64,000 nt of DNA from Pseudomonas syringae. GTDB lineage: Bacteria > Pseudomonadota > Gammaproteobacteria > Pseudomonadales > Pseudomonadaceae. How positions within the stretch are numbered: position 1 is the stretch's first letter; the number at the start of each line of letters is the position of its first letter. A model generated the notes under the pieces. That model made no database searches and was not told the DNA's origin. It saw only the letters and a program-made list of their open reading frames with translations. Made by a program: the position numbers and the translations under genes. This document shows positions 18,444-26,680 of this stretch, in pieces. The stretch is taken from contig NZ_WKEQ01000009.1 of NCBI RefSeq assembly GCF_021605415.1, positions 62,001-126,000 of the forward strand, read 5' to 3'.

Positions 18444-18902
18444 ATGCTCGAAAGTTGTCAGAATGCTCAGGAACGCTGGGGTGGAGTTCATCTGCTGATC
18501 GACCGCTGGTTGCAGGAGCGTGAAGAGCTGATCGGCGCCTACGACAAGCTGGGTTCAGAACCCGAGTCCTTGTCTGCGAGTCGCAAACCGTTGCAGGAGT
18601 TTTGCGGTGTGCTGGTCGACTATGTGTCTGCCGGGCATTTCGAAATCTACGAACAGCTGAACGGCGAAGCCAAAGCGTTCAAGGATGATCGTGGTCTTGA
18701 GCTCGCCGACACGATCTATCCGCGCATCGACGTCATCACTGAAAAACTGCTCGCATTCAACGACCTGTGTGATGAAGGCAAATGCGTTGCCGAGAAATTC
18801 AAAGAGCTGGGTGGCCTGCTTCACGAACGCTTCGAGCTGGAAGACTGCCTGATTGAAGTGCTGCACACGGCACACAAGCAAGAGGATCCGGTTCAGGCCT
18901 GA
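18444..18902 (+). CDS. algQ: AlgQ/Rsd, sigma-70-binding regulator
   Basis: A 152-residue all-helical protein of the Rsd/AlgQ family, which binds sigma-70 region 4 and shifts RNA polymerase towards alternative sigma factors. The start at [14 protein letters not shown] follows GGGAAGAGAGA; an in-frame ATG 27 bases upstream is less likely. Conserved features include [13 protein letters not shown] and the C-terminal [20 protein letters not shown]. In P. aeruginosa it affects alginate and siderophore production. A bidirectional terminator separates it from the convergent FKBP gene. Confidence 0.95.
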   Translation: MLESCQNAQERWGGVHLLIDRWLQEREELIGAYDKLGSEPESLSASRKPLQEFCGVLVDYVSAGHFEIYEQLNGEAKAFKDDRGLELADTIYPRIDVITEKLLAFNDLCDEGKCVAEKFKELGGLLHERFELEDCLIEVLHTAHKQEDPVQA

Positions 18903-18921
18903 ACCACTCTTTCGCCAAACA

Positions 18922-18953
18922 CAAAAAAAGGTGCGCCATGGCGCGCCTTTTTT
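18922..18953 (+). terminator. Bidirectional terminator between algQ and FKBP gene
   Basis: AAGGTGCGC-CATG-GCGCGCCTT hairpin flanked by an A-tract on the left and a T-tract on the right, so it can stop transcripts from both sides. Confidence 0.88.
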
Positions 18954-18965
18954 AATGCGTGAAAT

Positions 18966-19631
18966 TCAGCTGGTGGCACCGCGCAGTTCGACTTCGAACA
19001 CCAGCGGAGTGAAGGGCGCGATCAGATCCCCGGCACCGTCTGCGCCGTAAGCCTGATCCGAAGGAATCACCAGTTTCCACTTCGCACCGACCGGCATGTT
19101 CTGTAACGCGCTACGCCATCCGGCGATCACACTGTCGAGGCTGAACCACTGCGGCTGACTGTTCTGGTCGAACACCGTGCCGTCAGGCAAGCGACCGATG
19201 TACAGCACCTGGACTTTTCCGTTAGGGCCGGCAGTTGCGCCATTGCCCGATTTCAGTTCAGTGAGGAGCACGCCGTCAGCCAGTTCCCTAACGCCCGGTT
19301 TGGCTTTTTCTTCGGTCAAAAAACGCTGCTCGCTTTCCTGCGCTGCATCGCTCGATGGCAGCGCCGGGTGTTCGGCAGTCTGCGCTTCGTGATTGGCGAG
19401 GATCTGTTCCATTCGCGCTTCGGTGAGTGCCAATGGCTTGCCTTGGTAGGCATGCTGCAAACCATCGATCAGCGCTTGAATTTGCAGTTGCGGAACCTCT
19501 TGGCGCAGACGTTCGCCAAGGCTCGCACCCAGGCTATAGGCCAAATCATGAGCGTCATTTGCAGCGTTTTTTTCGTCGGCCTGAGCCACGGCAAAAATCA
19601 TGCAGAGGGATAAAAAAAGGTAGCGCGACAT
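18966..19631 (-). CDS. FKBP-type peptidyl-prolyl isomerase, exported
   Basis: A 221-residue periplasmic isomerase. A signal peptide (MSRYLFLSLCMIFAVAQA) is followed by an N-terminal helical dimerisation domain of the FkpA/Mip type (SYALGASLGERLRQ-like: LAYSLGASLGERLRQ) and a C-terminal FKBP domain with VQVLYIGRLPDGTVFDQN and WKLVIPSDQAYG. The start is set at 19631, where the signal peptide begins; 26 further in-frame residues upstream do not look coding. It probably assists folding of envelope proteins. Confidence 0.92.
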   Translation of the reverse strand: MSRYLFLSLCMIFAVAQADEKNAANDAHDLAYSLGASLGERLRQEVPQLQIQALIDGLQHAYQGKPLALTEARMEQILANHEAQTAEHPALPSSDAAQESEQRFLTEEKAKPGVRELADGVLLTELKSGNGATAGPNGKVQVLYIGRLPDGTVFDQNSQPQWFSLDSVIAGWRSALQNMPVGAKWKLVIPSDQAYGADGAGDLIAPFTPLVFEVELRGATS

Positions 19632-19823
19632 CGGCACTCTCCGTCCTGAGATGCGGTGGATTATGCCAGCGCAGCCCCCCGCAACGGTGAACTGCTTTCG
19701 CTCATTCACAGAACATTTTCCGCGCGGTGCAACGCAACGCTTTCGATAGTGTCAACATGCCCTAGCGGCGGTATCAGCAGAGGTCTAGTATGAGCCGCAC
19801 TCACGTCAGCCAGGAGGTAAACC

Positions 19824-21014
19824 ATGTCGGCCACCAAGAAGCCTGTAAACACTCCGTTGCATTTACTCCAACAGCTTTCGGGCAGTCTGCTCGAACATTT
19901 GGAAAACGCTTGCTCGCAAGCCTTGGCTGATGCTGAAAAACTGCTCGCCAAACTTGAAAAGCAACGCGGCAAGGCGCAGGAAAAACTGCATAAGTCCCGC
20001 ACCAAATTGCAGGACGCCGCCGCCGTCGGTAAAGCCAAGGCACAAGCCAAAGCCAAAGGCGCAGTGAAAGAACTTGAAGAGCTGCTCGACGCATTGAAGG
20101 ATCGTCAGTCCGATACGCGCGGCTACATTCTTCAACTCAAACGCGATGCCCAGGAAAGCCTGAAACTGGCCCAGGGTATCGGTCGAGTTCAAGAGGCTGC
20201 CAACAAGGCGTTGTCCTCGCGTTCGGCCAAGCCGGCACCGGCACCTGCCAAGAAAGCGGCTGCGAAACCTGCTGCTGCCAATAAAGCTGCCGCCAAACCA
20301 GCCGCGAAGCCTGCAGTCAAAGCCGCTGCGAAGCCAGCTGCTAAACCGGCCGCGAAAGCACCGGCGAAAAAACCTGCTGCCGCAAGCGCCGCCAAGCCGG
20401 CCACTGCGAAAGCGTCTGCTGCTAAACCTGCTGCCAAGCCAGCCGCCAAATCTGCAACTGCAAAAGCAGCGCCTGCAAAAGCCGCTGCTGCAAAACCAGC
20501 CGCCAAGCCGGCTGCTAAAGCTGCCGCCAAGCCTGTACCAAAAATCGCTGTGAAACCTGCCGCTGCCAAACCGGCGGCTAAAACCGCCGCTGCGAAATCA
20601 GCACCCAAGGCCGCCGCGAAACCGGTTGCCGCGAAATCAGCAACGGTGGCTGCTGCCAAACCGGCGAGCAAGCCTGCAGCGAAAGCAGCAGCCAAACCGG
20701 CTACAAAAGCAGCCGCCAAGCCAGCCGCTAAACCTGCAGCAGCAACGCCAGCGAGGACCGCTGCCAAGCCAGCTGCCGCCAAACCGGCTGCCAAACCAGC
20801 CGCGAAAAAACCGGCCGCCAAGCCAGTTGCCGCCAAACCCGCCGCTGCCAAACCCGCCGCTGCCAAACCAGCGACCGCTCCGGCTGCCAAACCCGCTGCA
20901 CCCACTGCGCCAGCGTCATCCGTAGCACCCGCCGCCAACGCGGTTACCTCGACCGTCACGCCGACCCCGGCCGCCGGTTCGAGCACTGCCAGCAACCCGA
21001 CCAGCGCTTCCTAA
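19824..21014 (+). CDS. algP: AlgP, histone-like protein with KPAA repeats
   Basis: A 396-residue basic protein. Residues 1-130 form a helical, coiled-coil-like head (KLLAKLEKQRGKAQEKLHK). From about 135 to 370 the sequence is a long run of KPAA/KAAAKPAAKP repeats resembling eukaryotic histone H1 tails, ending in a Ser/Thr/Pro/Ala tail. In P. aeruginosa AlgP (AlgR3) influences algD transcription. The repeat DNA is prone to length change. A good RBS (CAGGAGG) precedes the ATG. The stop overlaps the convergent TIGR02444 gene by 4 bases. Confidence 0.95.
   Translation: MSATKKPVNTPLHLLQQLSGSLLEHLENACSQALADAEKLLAKLEKQRGKAQEKLHKSRTKLQDAAAVGKAKAQAKAKGAVKELEELLDALKDRQSDTRGYILQLKRDAQESLKLAQGIGRVQEAANKALSSRSAKPAPAPAKKAAAKPAAANKAAAKPAAKPAVKAAAKPAAKPAAKAPAKKPAAASAAKPATAKASAAKPAAKPAAKSATAKAAPAKAAAAKPAAKPAAKAAAKPVPKIAVKPAAAKPAAKTAAAKSAPKAAAKPVAAKSATVAAAKPASKPAAKAAAKPATKAAAKPAAKPAAATPARTAAKPAAAKPAAKPAAKKPAAKPVAAKPAAAKPAAAKPATAPAAKPAAPTAPASSVAPAANAVTSTVTPTPAAGSSTASNPTSAS
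20226..20931 (+). repeat. Low-complexity direct-repeat tract encoding the AlgP tail
   Basis: About 700 bases of degenerate 12-base units such as AAACCGGCTGCC and AAGCCAGCCGCC, each encoding a KPAA-like tetrapeptide. Third positions vary between units, but near-identical neighbours occur (for example around 20840-20870). Confidence 0.9.
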
Positions 21015-21472
21015 GCGCCGGCTGCCGCGACGCGCAGCACTTGCAGCGCGTCGCGGTTCAGGTTGGCGGCATTGCCCGCCAACGCTTCCAGCCACACCGT
21101 CAAGTCCGACTCGTTGCGCGTCCACTCCTGCGCAACGCCCTCCAGGCGTGACAGCAAGGCTCGTTCGGCTTCCAGTTCCAGCGCCTTGATCTGATCGCGC
21201 ATGCCCTTGAGCACAGCGTCATCGGTGGCTCGCGTTTTCCATTGCAGGCGTAGCGCGCGCAGTGGCTTCACCACTTCCACATCCCACGGTTCGGTCAACG
21301 CTTGAAGCTGCCGCACGCGTTGTGCTTCACAGGTAACGCCGCGTTTCTCAAGCCACGCGCCACAGAGCAACAGACACACATTGGCGCCCGCCGTCTGCAA
21401 ACTCAGGCAGGCATCTTCCACGCCCGGCTCGGCGTAGGTCGAAAGGGAAAAGCTCCACAGGTCTGAGGACAT
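21011..21472 (-). CDS. TIGR02444 family protein
   Basis: A 153-residue protein matching a small conserved family of pseudomonads and relatives (MSSDLWSFSLSTYAEPGVEDACL, GANVCLLLCGAWLEKRG). It is helical throughout with no membrane segment or signal peptide. Function unknown. The gene is divergent from the ABC-F gene with only 50 bases between starts and converges on algP with a 4-base overlap. Confidence 0.85.
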   Translation of the reverse strand: MSSDLWSFSLSTYAEPGVEDACLSLQTAGANVCLLLCGAWLEKRGVTCEAQRVRQLQALTEPWDVEVVKPLRALRLQWKTRATDDAVLKGMRDQIKALELEAERALLSRLEGVAQEWTRNESDLTVWLEALAGNAANLNRDALQVLRVAAAGA

Positions 21473-21522
21473 CGTGCTACTCGCGCCAGTTGCGGGCGAA
21501 GCTGGTAGACTCCGCCGCCATT

Positions 21523-23433
21523 ATGATCCGACTTCAGAACCTCACTTTACAGCGTGGCCCGCAACGTCTGCTAGAAGACGCCGAGCTGACCCTGCACGCC
21601 GGCCACAAAGCCGGTCTCATTGGCGCCAACGGTGCCGGCAAATCGAGCCTGTTCGCCTTGCTTCGGGGTGAACTGCACCCAGACTCGGGTGACTGCCTGC
21701 TGCCGGCCGATTGGCGGATCGCCCACATGCGCCAGGAGGTCGACACGCTTGAGCGCCTGGCGGTCGACTACGTGCTCGACGGCGACCTGCGCCTGCGCGA
21801 AGTGCAGCGCGACCTTGCAGCGGCCGAAGAGGCTCACGACGGCACCGCATTGGCCCGTCTGCATGCCGAGCTCGACAGCGCCGACGGATACACGGCTGAT
21901 GCGCGTGCGCGCAAATTGCTCGCCGGCCTCGGTTTCACCAATGAGCAGATGGATCGTCAGGTAGGAGATTTCTCCGGTGGCTGGCGGATGCGTCTGAATC
22001 TGGCGCAGGCCTTGATGTGTCCGTCGGACCTGTTGCTGCTTGACGAACCGACCAACCACTTGGATCTCGACGCCATCATCTGGCTTGAGGAGTGGCTGAA
22101 AAACTATCCGGGCACCTTGCTGCTGATTTCCCACGACCGGGATTTCCTCGACGAAGTGGTCGATCACGTTGCCCATGTCGATCAGCGCAAACTGACTCTC
22201 TACCGCGGCGGCTACAGCGCATTCGAACGTGCCCGTGCCGAACGTCTGGCCCAGCAGCAACAGGCCTACGAGAAGCAGCAGGCGCAACGTGCGCACATGG
22301 AAAGCTACATCGCCCGCTTCAAGGCCCAGGCCACCAAGGCCCGTCAGGCGCAGAGCCGGATCAAGGCTCTGGAGCGCATGGAAGAGCTGTCGGCGGCCCA
22401 CGTCGATTCGCCGTTCGACTTCGTCTTCCGCGAGTCGACCAAGATCTCCAGCCCGCTGATCGACCTGTCCGATGCGCGCCTGGGTTATGGCGACAAAACC
22501 GTGCTGGAGAAGGTCAAGCTGCAATTGACCCCCGGCGCGCGGATCGGTCTGCTCGGCCCTAACGGCGCGGGTAAATCGACGCTGATCAAAAACCTCGCCG
22601 GCGAACTCAGTCCGCTGGCCGGGCGCCTGACCCGTGGCGAGAACACCGTGGTCGGTTACTTCGCGCAGCATCAGCTTGACTCGCTCGACTCCAAGGCCAG
22701 CCCGTTGCTGCACTTGCAGCGGTTGGCGCCGGGTGAGCGTGAGCAAACCCTGCGCGATTTCCTCGGCGGCTTCGATTTCCGGGGGGCGCGGATCGATGAG
22801 CCGGTGCTGAATTTCTCCGGTGGCGAAAAAGCGCGTCTGGCCCTGGCGTTGATCGCCTGGGAGCGCCCGAACCTGTTGCTGCTCGACGAACCAACCAACC
22901 ACCTCGATCTGGAAATGCGCCTGGCGCTGACCATGGCGTTGCAGGAATTCAGCGGCGCGGTGTTGGTGGTCTCTCACGATCGGCACTTGCTCAAAAGCAC
23001 CACCGATAACTTCTTCCTCGTGGCCGACGGCAAGGTCGAAGAATTCGATGGCGACCTCGAAGACTACGCGCGCTGGCTGGTGGAATACCGTCAGCGCAAT
23101 GCCCCGGTCAGCAACACCCCGGTGAACCCGGACAAGACCGACAAAAAAGCCCAGCGTCAGGCTGCCGCTGCGTTGCGTCAGCAATTGGCCCCGCACAAGC
23201 GCGAAGCCGACAAGCTCGAAGCCGAACTGGGCAAGCTGCATGAGAAACTGGCGAAGGTCGATGCCAGCCTCGGCGACAGCGACATTTATGAGCCGGCGCG
23301 CAAGAACGAACTGCGCGACCTGCTGGCCGAACAGGCGAAACTGAAAGTTCGTGAAGCGGAGCTGGAAGAGGCCTGGATGGAGGCGCTGGAAACGCTGGAA
23401 AGCATGCAGGCGGAGCTGGAGGCGTTGTCCTGA
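21523..23433 (+). CDS. ABC-F family ATPase (YheS-like)
   Basis: A 636-residue soluble protein with two ABC domains and no membrane segments, typical of ribosome-associated ABC-F factors. Domain 1 has Walker A GANGAGKSS and LLLLDEPTNHLDL; domain 2 has GPNGAGKST and the same Walker B block. The linker between them (about 230-305) is the basic P-site tRNA-interaction motif, and residues 545-636 form a C-terminal coiled coil. The start MIRLQNLTLQRGP at 21523 is chosen over an in-frame upstream start 33 bases earlier. Most similar in layout to E. coli YheS. Confidence 0.93.
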   Translation: MIRLQNLTLQRGPQRLLEDAELTLHAGHKAGLIGANGAGKSSLFALLRGELHPDSGDCLLPADWRIAHMRQEVDTLERLAVDYVLDGDLRLREVQRDLAAAEEAHDGTALARLHAELDSADGYTADARARKLLAGLGFTNEQMDRQVGDFSGGWRMRLNLAQALMCPSDLLLLDEPTNHLDLDAIIWLEEWLKNYPGTLLLISHDRDFLDEVVDHVAHVDQRKLTLYRGGYSAFERARAERLAQQQQAYEKQQAQRAHMESYIARFKAQATKARQAQSRIKALERMEELSAAHVDSPFDFVFRESTKISSPLIDLSDARLGYGDKTVLEKVKLQLTPGARIGLLGPNGAGKSTLIKNLAGELSPLAGRLTRGENTVVGYFAQHQLDSLDSKASPLLHLQRLAPGEREQTLRDFLGGFDFRGARIDEPVLNFSGGEKARLALALIAWERPNLLLLDEPTNHLDLEMRLALTMALQEFSGAVLVVSHDRHLLKSTTDNFFLVADGKVEEFDGDLEDYARWLVEYRQRNAPVSNTPVNPDKTDKKAQRQAAAALRQQLAPHKREADKLEAELGKLHEKLAKVDASLGDSDIYEPARKNELRDLLAEQAKLKVREAELEEAWMEALETLESMQAELEALS

Positions 23434-24014
23434 TGGATGCGTTTACGCTACCGCTGCCGGCAGTCTGGGTCGAGCCGATCTGGCTCGGCGTGCAGATTCT
23501 GTTGATCCTGCTGGCGGGTTATCTGACCCAGCGTTTCGTCGCCAACGGGCTGACCCGGCTGGGCGAGCGTTATCCGTTTCCGCCGCAGTTGCTGATGCCG
23601 CTGCGCGGTGGATTGCGCTGGTTGATCATGGGCAGCGCGTTGATTTTTGTCCTCGGGCGTCTCGGCGTTTCGGCCACGGTGCTGTGGACGGCGTTGTCCG
23701 GATTCGTCGCGGTGGCGGCGGTCGCGTTCTTCGCCATATGGAGCGTACTGTCGAACCTGCTCTGCGCGATTCTGATTTTCACCGTCGGCCCGTTTCGTCT
23801 CGGCGATGTGGTCGAGTTGGTGGACACCACCGACAAGCCTGGCGTGAAAGGGCGGGTGATCGCGATCAATCTGCTTTACACCACGTTGATCGAGGCGGAA
23901 GAACTGGGGACGGGCAGCGCCATGGTGCAGGTGCCGAACAGTTTGTTTTTTCAGCGTTCGGTGCGGCGTTGGCGTGGGACGGATGTTTTCCCGTCGAGCG
24001 GGTTTGAGAAGTAG
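23433..24014 (+). CDS. Small mechanosensitive-channel (MscS-like) domain protein
   Basis: A 193-residue membrane protein. Three hydrophobic segments (about 10-30, 55-75 and 80-105) are followed by an MscS-type beta domain (FRLGDVVELVDTTDKPGVKGRVIAINLLYTTL). It is shorter than MscS (about 285 residues) and lacks the C-terminal vestibule domain. The ATG overlaps the ABC-F stop (TGATG), so the two are coupled. An osmotic role is plausible but unproven. Confidence 0.88.
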   Translation: MDAFTLPLPAVWVEPIWLGVQILLILLAGYLTQRFVANGLTRLGERYPFPPQLLMPLRGGLRWLIMGSALIFVLGRLGVSATVLWTALSGFVAVAAVAFFAIWSVLSNLLCAILIFTVGPFRLGDVVELVDTTDKPGVKGRVIAINLLYTTLIEAEELGTGSAMVQVPNSLFFQRSVRRWRGTDVFPSSGFEK

Positions 24015-24027
24015 ATTTTTCAAGATC

Positions 24028-24101
24028 AAAAGATCGCAGCCTGCGGCAGCTCCTGTAGGGGGCGTGTTTCTGTAGAAGCTGCCGAAGGCTGCGATCTTTT
24101 G
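24028..24101 (+). repeat. REP-like inverted pair, family A
   Basis: AAAGATCGCAGCCTGCGGCA followed by GCTCCTGTAGG, then an inverted copy (TGTAGAAGCTGCCGAAGGCT and GCGATCTTTTGC) between the MscS-like and LysE genes. Confidence 0.88.
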
Positions 24102-24164
24102 CTTTTTGCTACGCACCGGATTAGCGTGTACGCCTGTCTGTCAGTATCCAAGCCGAGGTGTGCG

Positions 24165-24797
24165 ATGGAGCTTCAAACATGGCTGGCGTTCTTCGCCGCT
24201 TGCTGGGTGATCAGCCTTTCTCCGGGTGCCGGCGCCATTGCGTCGATGTCCAGCGGTCTCCAATACGGGTTCTGGCGCGGTTACTGGAACGCCCTCGGTC
24301 TGCAACTGGGCCTGGCACTGCAGATTGCCATTGTCGGCGCCGGTGTCGGCGCGATCCTCGCGGCTTCGGCCACAGCCTTCCATGCGATCAAATGGTTCGG
24401 TGTGGCGTATCTCGTTTTCCTGGCAATCAAACAATGGCGCGCGCTGCCCAGCGACATGAGCGATGACGCGGCAGTGCGCCCGATTGGCAAACCGCTTGCG
24501 CTGGTGTTTCGTGGGTTTCTGGTGAATGTCAGCAACCCCAAGGCGCTGGTGTTCATGCTCGCCGTGCTGCCGCAGTTCATCAACCCGCACGCGCCGCTGT
24601 TGATTCAGTACCTGGTGATTGGCGTCACCATGGTGTTTGTCGACCTGATCGTCATGGCCGGTTACACCGGGCTGGCGTCGAAAGTGCTGCGGCTGTTGCG
24701 CACCCCCAAACAGCAGAAACGCATGAACCGCACGTTTGCCGGGCTGTTCATCGGCGCGGCGGCATTCATGGCGACGCTGCGCAGGGCGCCGATGTAA
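24165..24797 (+). CDS. LysE/RhtB family exporter
   Basis: A 210-residue inner-membrane protein with about six membrane helices. LSPGAGAIASMSSGLQYG near the N-terminus is the conserved LysE-family motif, and GFLVNVSNPKALVFMLAVLPQF is the second. The start at MELQTWLAFFAACW (24165) fits the family. It likely exports amino acids or related small molecules; the substrate cannot be read. A bidirectional terminator follows. Confidence 0.93.
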   Translation: MELQTWLAFFAACWVISLSPGAGAIASMSSGLQYGFWRGYWNALGLQLGLALQIAIVGAGVGAILAASATAFHAIKWFGVAYLVFLAIKQWRALPSDMSDDAAVRPIGKPLALVFRGFLVNVSNPKALVFMLAVLPQFINPHAPLLIQYLVIGVTMVFVDLIVMAGYTGLASKVLRLLRTPKQQKRMNRTFAGLFIGAAAFMATLRRAPM

Positions 24798-24810
24798 ATT
24801 CAGCGGGCAG

Positions 24811-24842
24811 AAAAAAGGCGACCTTCTTCAGGTCGCCTTTTT
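24811..24842 (+). terminator. Intrinsic terminator after lysE-like gene
   Basis: AAAAAAGGCGACC / GGTCGCCTTTTTT hairpin with a 7-base loop, with A- and T-tracts on both sides. Confidence 0.9.
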
Positions 24843-24854
24843 CATGACTGCCGT

Positions 24855-24905
24855 TTGGAACGCGGAGCGTCCCGGGATGCATTCTCGCGCGGAGCGTGGG
24901 AATGA
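24855..24905 (+). repeat. REP-like element, family D
   Basis: GGAACGCGGAGCGTCCC and CGCGCGGAGCGTGGGAATGA, two partial copies of a palindrome built on GTTCCCACGCGGAGCGTGGG. A second locus lies at 30927-30952. Confidence 0.7.
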
Positions 24906-24919
24906 TCAGCTTCCAGCGA

Positions 24920-25663
24920 TCAGCGCAAAATCACCGGCGCCGTATCACGCGGCAGGTTGTTGCGCTGCGGTGCCTCGCGAGGCTGCTCGTAACCGCCGCC
25001 ACCGAGTTGTTGGCTCAGTTGCGCGGCGACGTCTTCGCCCAGGGCCTTGGACACGTCACGCACGACCCGAGGACGGTTTAGCGAGATACGGATGTCGCGA
25101 CCATTCACCAGTTTGGTGTCCTGGCCTTCGCCCATCGCCGTGAAGGCCGAGGTGATTTCGAAGGTCTTGGTGTTGATCAGGCTGAAATCCGCCACCAGCG
25201 TCAGGCCCAGCACCGCCGAGTAGCTGTCGGTGTTGGCCAGTTCGTTGGTGTCCCGGGTGAAGTCGATGTCCGACACGGTGCCGAACAGCACGTAGTCCGC
25301 ACCTTTGAAGTTGCCCGCCTTGATCCGCTTGATCACATCAAAGACGTCACCCTTGGACGAGGCGGTGTACGGCGTGCCCTGGATCAACTGGAACATGCCG
25401 GTGCGCAGGATTTCACCCTTGATGTCGCCGGTAAATTTGCGCAGTTCGGTCTGCTCGATGTAGCTGGTCGTGGCTTCGATCTCGTTGTAGCTCGAAGAAC
25501 CGCTGGAGGTGTAGTAACCCTCGCGATGACTGCTCTGCGCCGAAACGATGTGGATGTATTGCTCCACGCGTTCCTGGTACGCCAGATCCGTCACCGCGAC
25601 CTTCGGGGCCGCTTGCGCGCTGAAGGCGCAAGCCAGGGCCATCATGCCGATCCATGTGCGCAT
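24920..25663 (-). CDS. Exported LpoB/CsgG-like protein
   Basis: A 247-residue exported protein with a cleavable signal peptide (MRTWIGMMALACAFSAQA) and no lipobox cysteine. The body resembles the CsgG/LpoB alpha-beta fold: PKVAVTDLAYQERV near the start, GDIKGEILRTGMFQLIQG, and GADYVLFGTVSDIDF. It is the last gene of the four-gene leftward cassette, starting 3 bases after the LpoB-like gene. Its polar, proline-rich C-terminus (about 220-247) is unlike the others. The role is unknown; a periplasmic partner of the LpoB-like lipoprotein is plausible. Confidence 0.8.
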   Translation of the reverse strand: MRTWIGMMALACAFSAQAAPKVAVTDLAYQERVEQYIHIVSAQSSHREGYYTSSGSSSYNEIEATTSYIEQTELRKFTGDIKGEILRTGMFQLIQGTPYTASSKGDVFDVIKRIKAGNFKGADYVLFGTVSDIDFTRDTNELANTDSYSAVLGLTLVADFSLINTKTFEITSAFTAMGEGQDTKLVNGRDIRISLNRPRVVRDVSKALGEDVAAQLSQQLGGGGYEQPREAPQRNNLPRDTAPVILR

Positions 25664-25666
25664 TGA

Positions 25667-26254
25667 TTAACGCTCCGTGGTTTTGCGGATCTCTTTTTCG
25701 TCCATCCACTCGGCCAGACCGCTTTCGACGTCGATCAATTGCAGGCTGAACTTGTAGAAGACGTCCTTGTAATCGCTGCTGCGCTTGACGATCGAGCTGA
25801 TCGAACCTTCGATGCGGTACTTGGCGGCAATCATGTTGCCGGTCTTGGCCACCGTGCTTTTCTTGTACAGACCGCTCTGGTTTTGCAGCTTGAGCTGGTC
25901 AACTTGGCTCTGCATGGCAGTGTTGTCGCTGGCGAAACGGGCAGCACCGGTTTTCATCAACTGAGTCTTGATGCTGGTGGTGATTTCGCGGGTGTCGATG
26001 TACTCGCTGGTCTTGTTCTTCACGTCATAGACCTGAACCACCGGACGGCCCTGCAGGATGCCGGACTGGGCCAGGGAGCGGGTCATCGACTCGGCGATCA
26101 TTTGCAGGTCGGTCGAGCCGAATTCGTTGGTCACGGTTTCAACCGCTTTGGTGTCGCCGTAGCTGATGTTCTTGCTGCCCAGGGTTGGCGAAGTGTTAGC
26201 GCAACCGGAGGCCAGCAGGGCGATGACAGCGATGCAGGAAAAGCGTGCAAACAT
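25667..26254 (-). CDS. lpoB: LpoB-like outer-membrane lipoprotein
   Basis: A 195-residue lipoprotein (signal peptide with lipobox LASGC). It matches the LpoB family, whose E. coli member activates the peptidoglycan synthase PBP1B: IAESMTRSLAQSGILQG, VVQVYDVKNKTSEYIDTREI and MIAAKYRIEGSISSIVKR line up with that fold. It lacks the long proline-rich linker of E. coli LpoB, so it may not span the periplasm in the same way. In P. aeruginosa the known PBP1B activator is the unrelated LpoP, so the functional name is provisional. It is the third gene of the cassette. Confidence 0.82.
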   Translation of the reverse strand: MFARFSCIAVIALLASGCANTSPTLGSKNISYGDTKAVETVTNEFGSTDLQMIAESMTRSLAQSGILQGRPVVQVYDVKNKTSEYIDTREITTSIKTQLMKTGAARFASDNTAMQSQVDQLKLQNQSGLYKKSTVAKTGNMIAAKYRIEGSISSIVKRSSDYKDVFYKFSLQLIDVESGLAEWMDEKEIRKTTER

Positions 26255-26290
26255 GGGAGTGCTCTCTGAAACTGAAAGGGGGTGTCGGGC

Positions 26291-26665
26291 TTAAGGCGTC
26301 TTGATTTCCAGACGGAAATCCACGGCTTTGGCAGTCGGGGCGATGGCCTGGATGAAGCTGGTCTGTTCGCCGTACATCATTTGGCTTTTCCAGACTTCTT
26401 CTTCGGCAACCGGGAAACCTTCAGGGCCGAGCCAGGCGAACCGGTAGTAGAACGTCTTGTTGTTGTAGCTGGTGTTGCTCAGCTGCGCATTGACGGTCAT
26501 GAAGCCGTTTTCCCGGGCGACGCGCATGGCGCCGACCACGATGTTCTTCAGTTTGCCCATGGCCACGACCTTGCTCGCGGCGGTGCCGGGCTCCGGTGGC
26601 GGCGGGGTGGCGCAGCCGCTCGCCAGCAAGGCGAGGGCGACGACGGCGATGAGTTTGAAACGCAT
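26291..26665 (-). CDS. YcfL-like (DUF1425) lipoprotein
   Basis: A 124-residue lipoprotein with signal peptide and lipobox LASGC. The DUF1425 core contains NAQLSNTSYNNKTFYYRFAW and VWKSQMMYGEQTSFIQAIAP. In enterobacteria the homologue ycfL sits directly before lpoB, and the same order is kept here, 36 bases apart. Function unknown. The immunoglobulin-like beta fold suggests a binding or structural role at the outer membrane. Confidence 0.85.
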   Translation of the reverse strand: MRFKLIAVVALALLASGCATPPPPEPGTAASKVVAMGKLKNIVVGAMRVARENGFMTVNAQLSNTSYNNKTFYYRFAWLGPEGFPVAEEEVWKSQMMYGEQTSFIQAIAPTAKAVDFRLEIKTP

Positions 26666-26680
26666 GCAAAGACTCCGTTC

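Noticed and set aside
20189..20995. A long open frame on the minus strand across algP, rich in Ala/Gly/Leu
   Set aside because: It is the reverse complement of the KPAA repeat tract; the repeat composition avoids stops on both strands. The plus-strand protein has a good RBS and a conserved non-repeat head.
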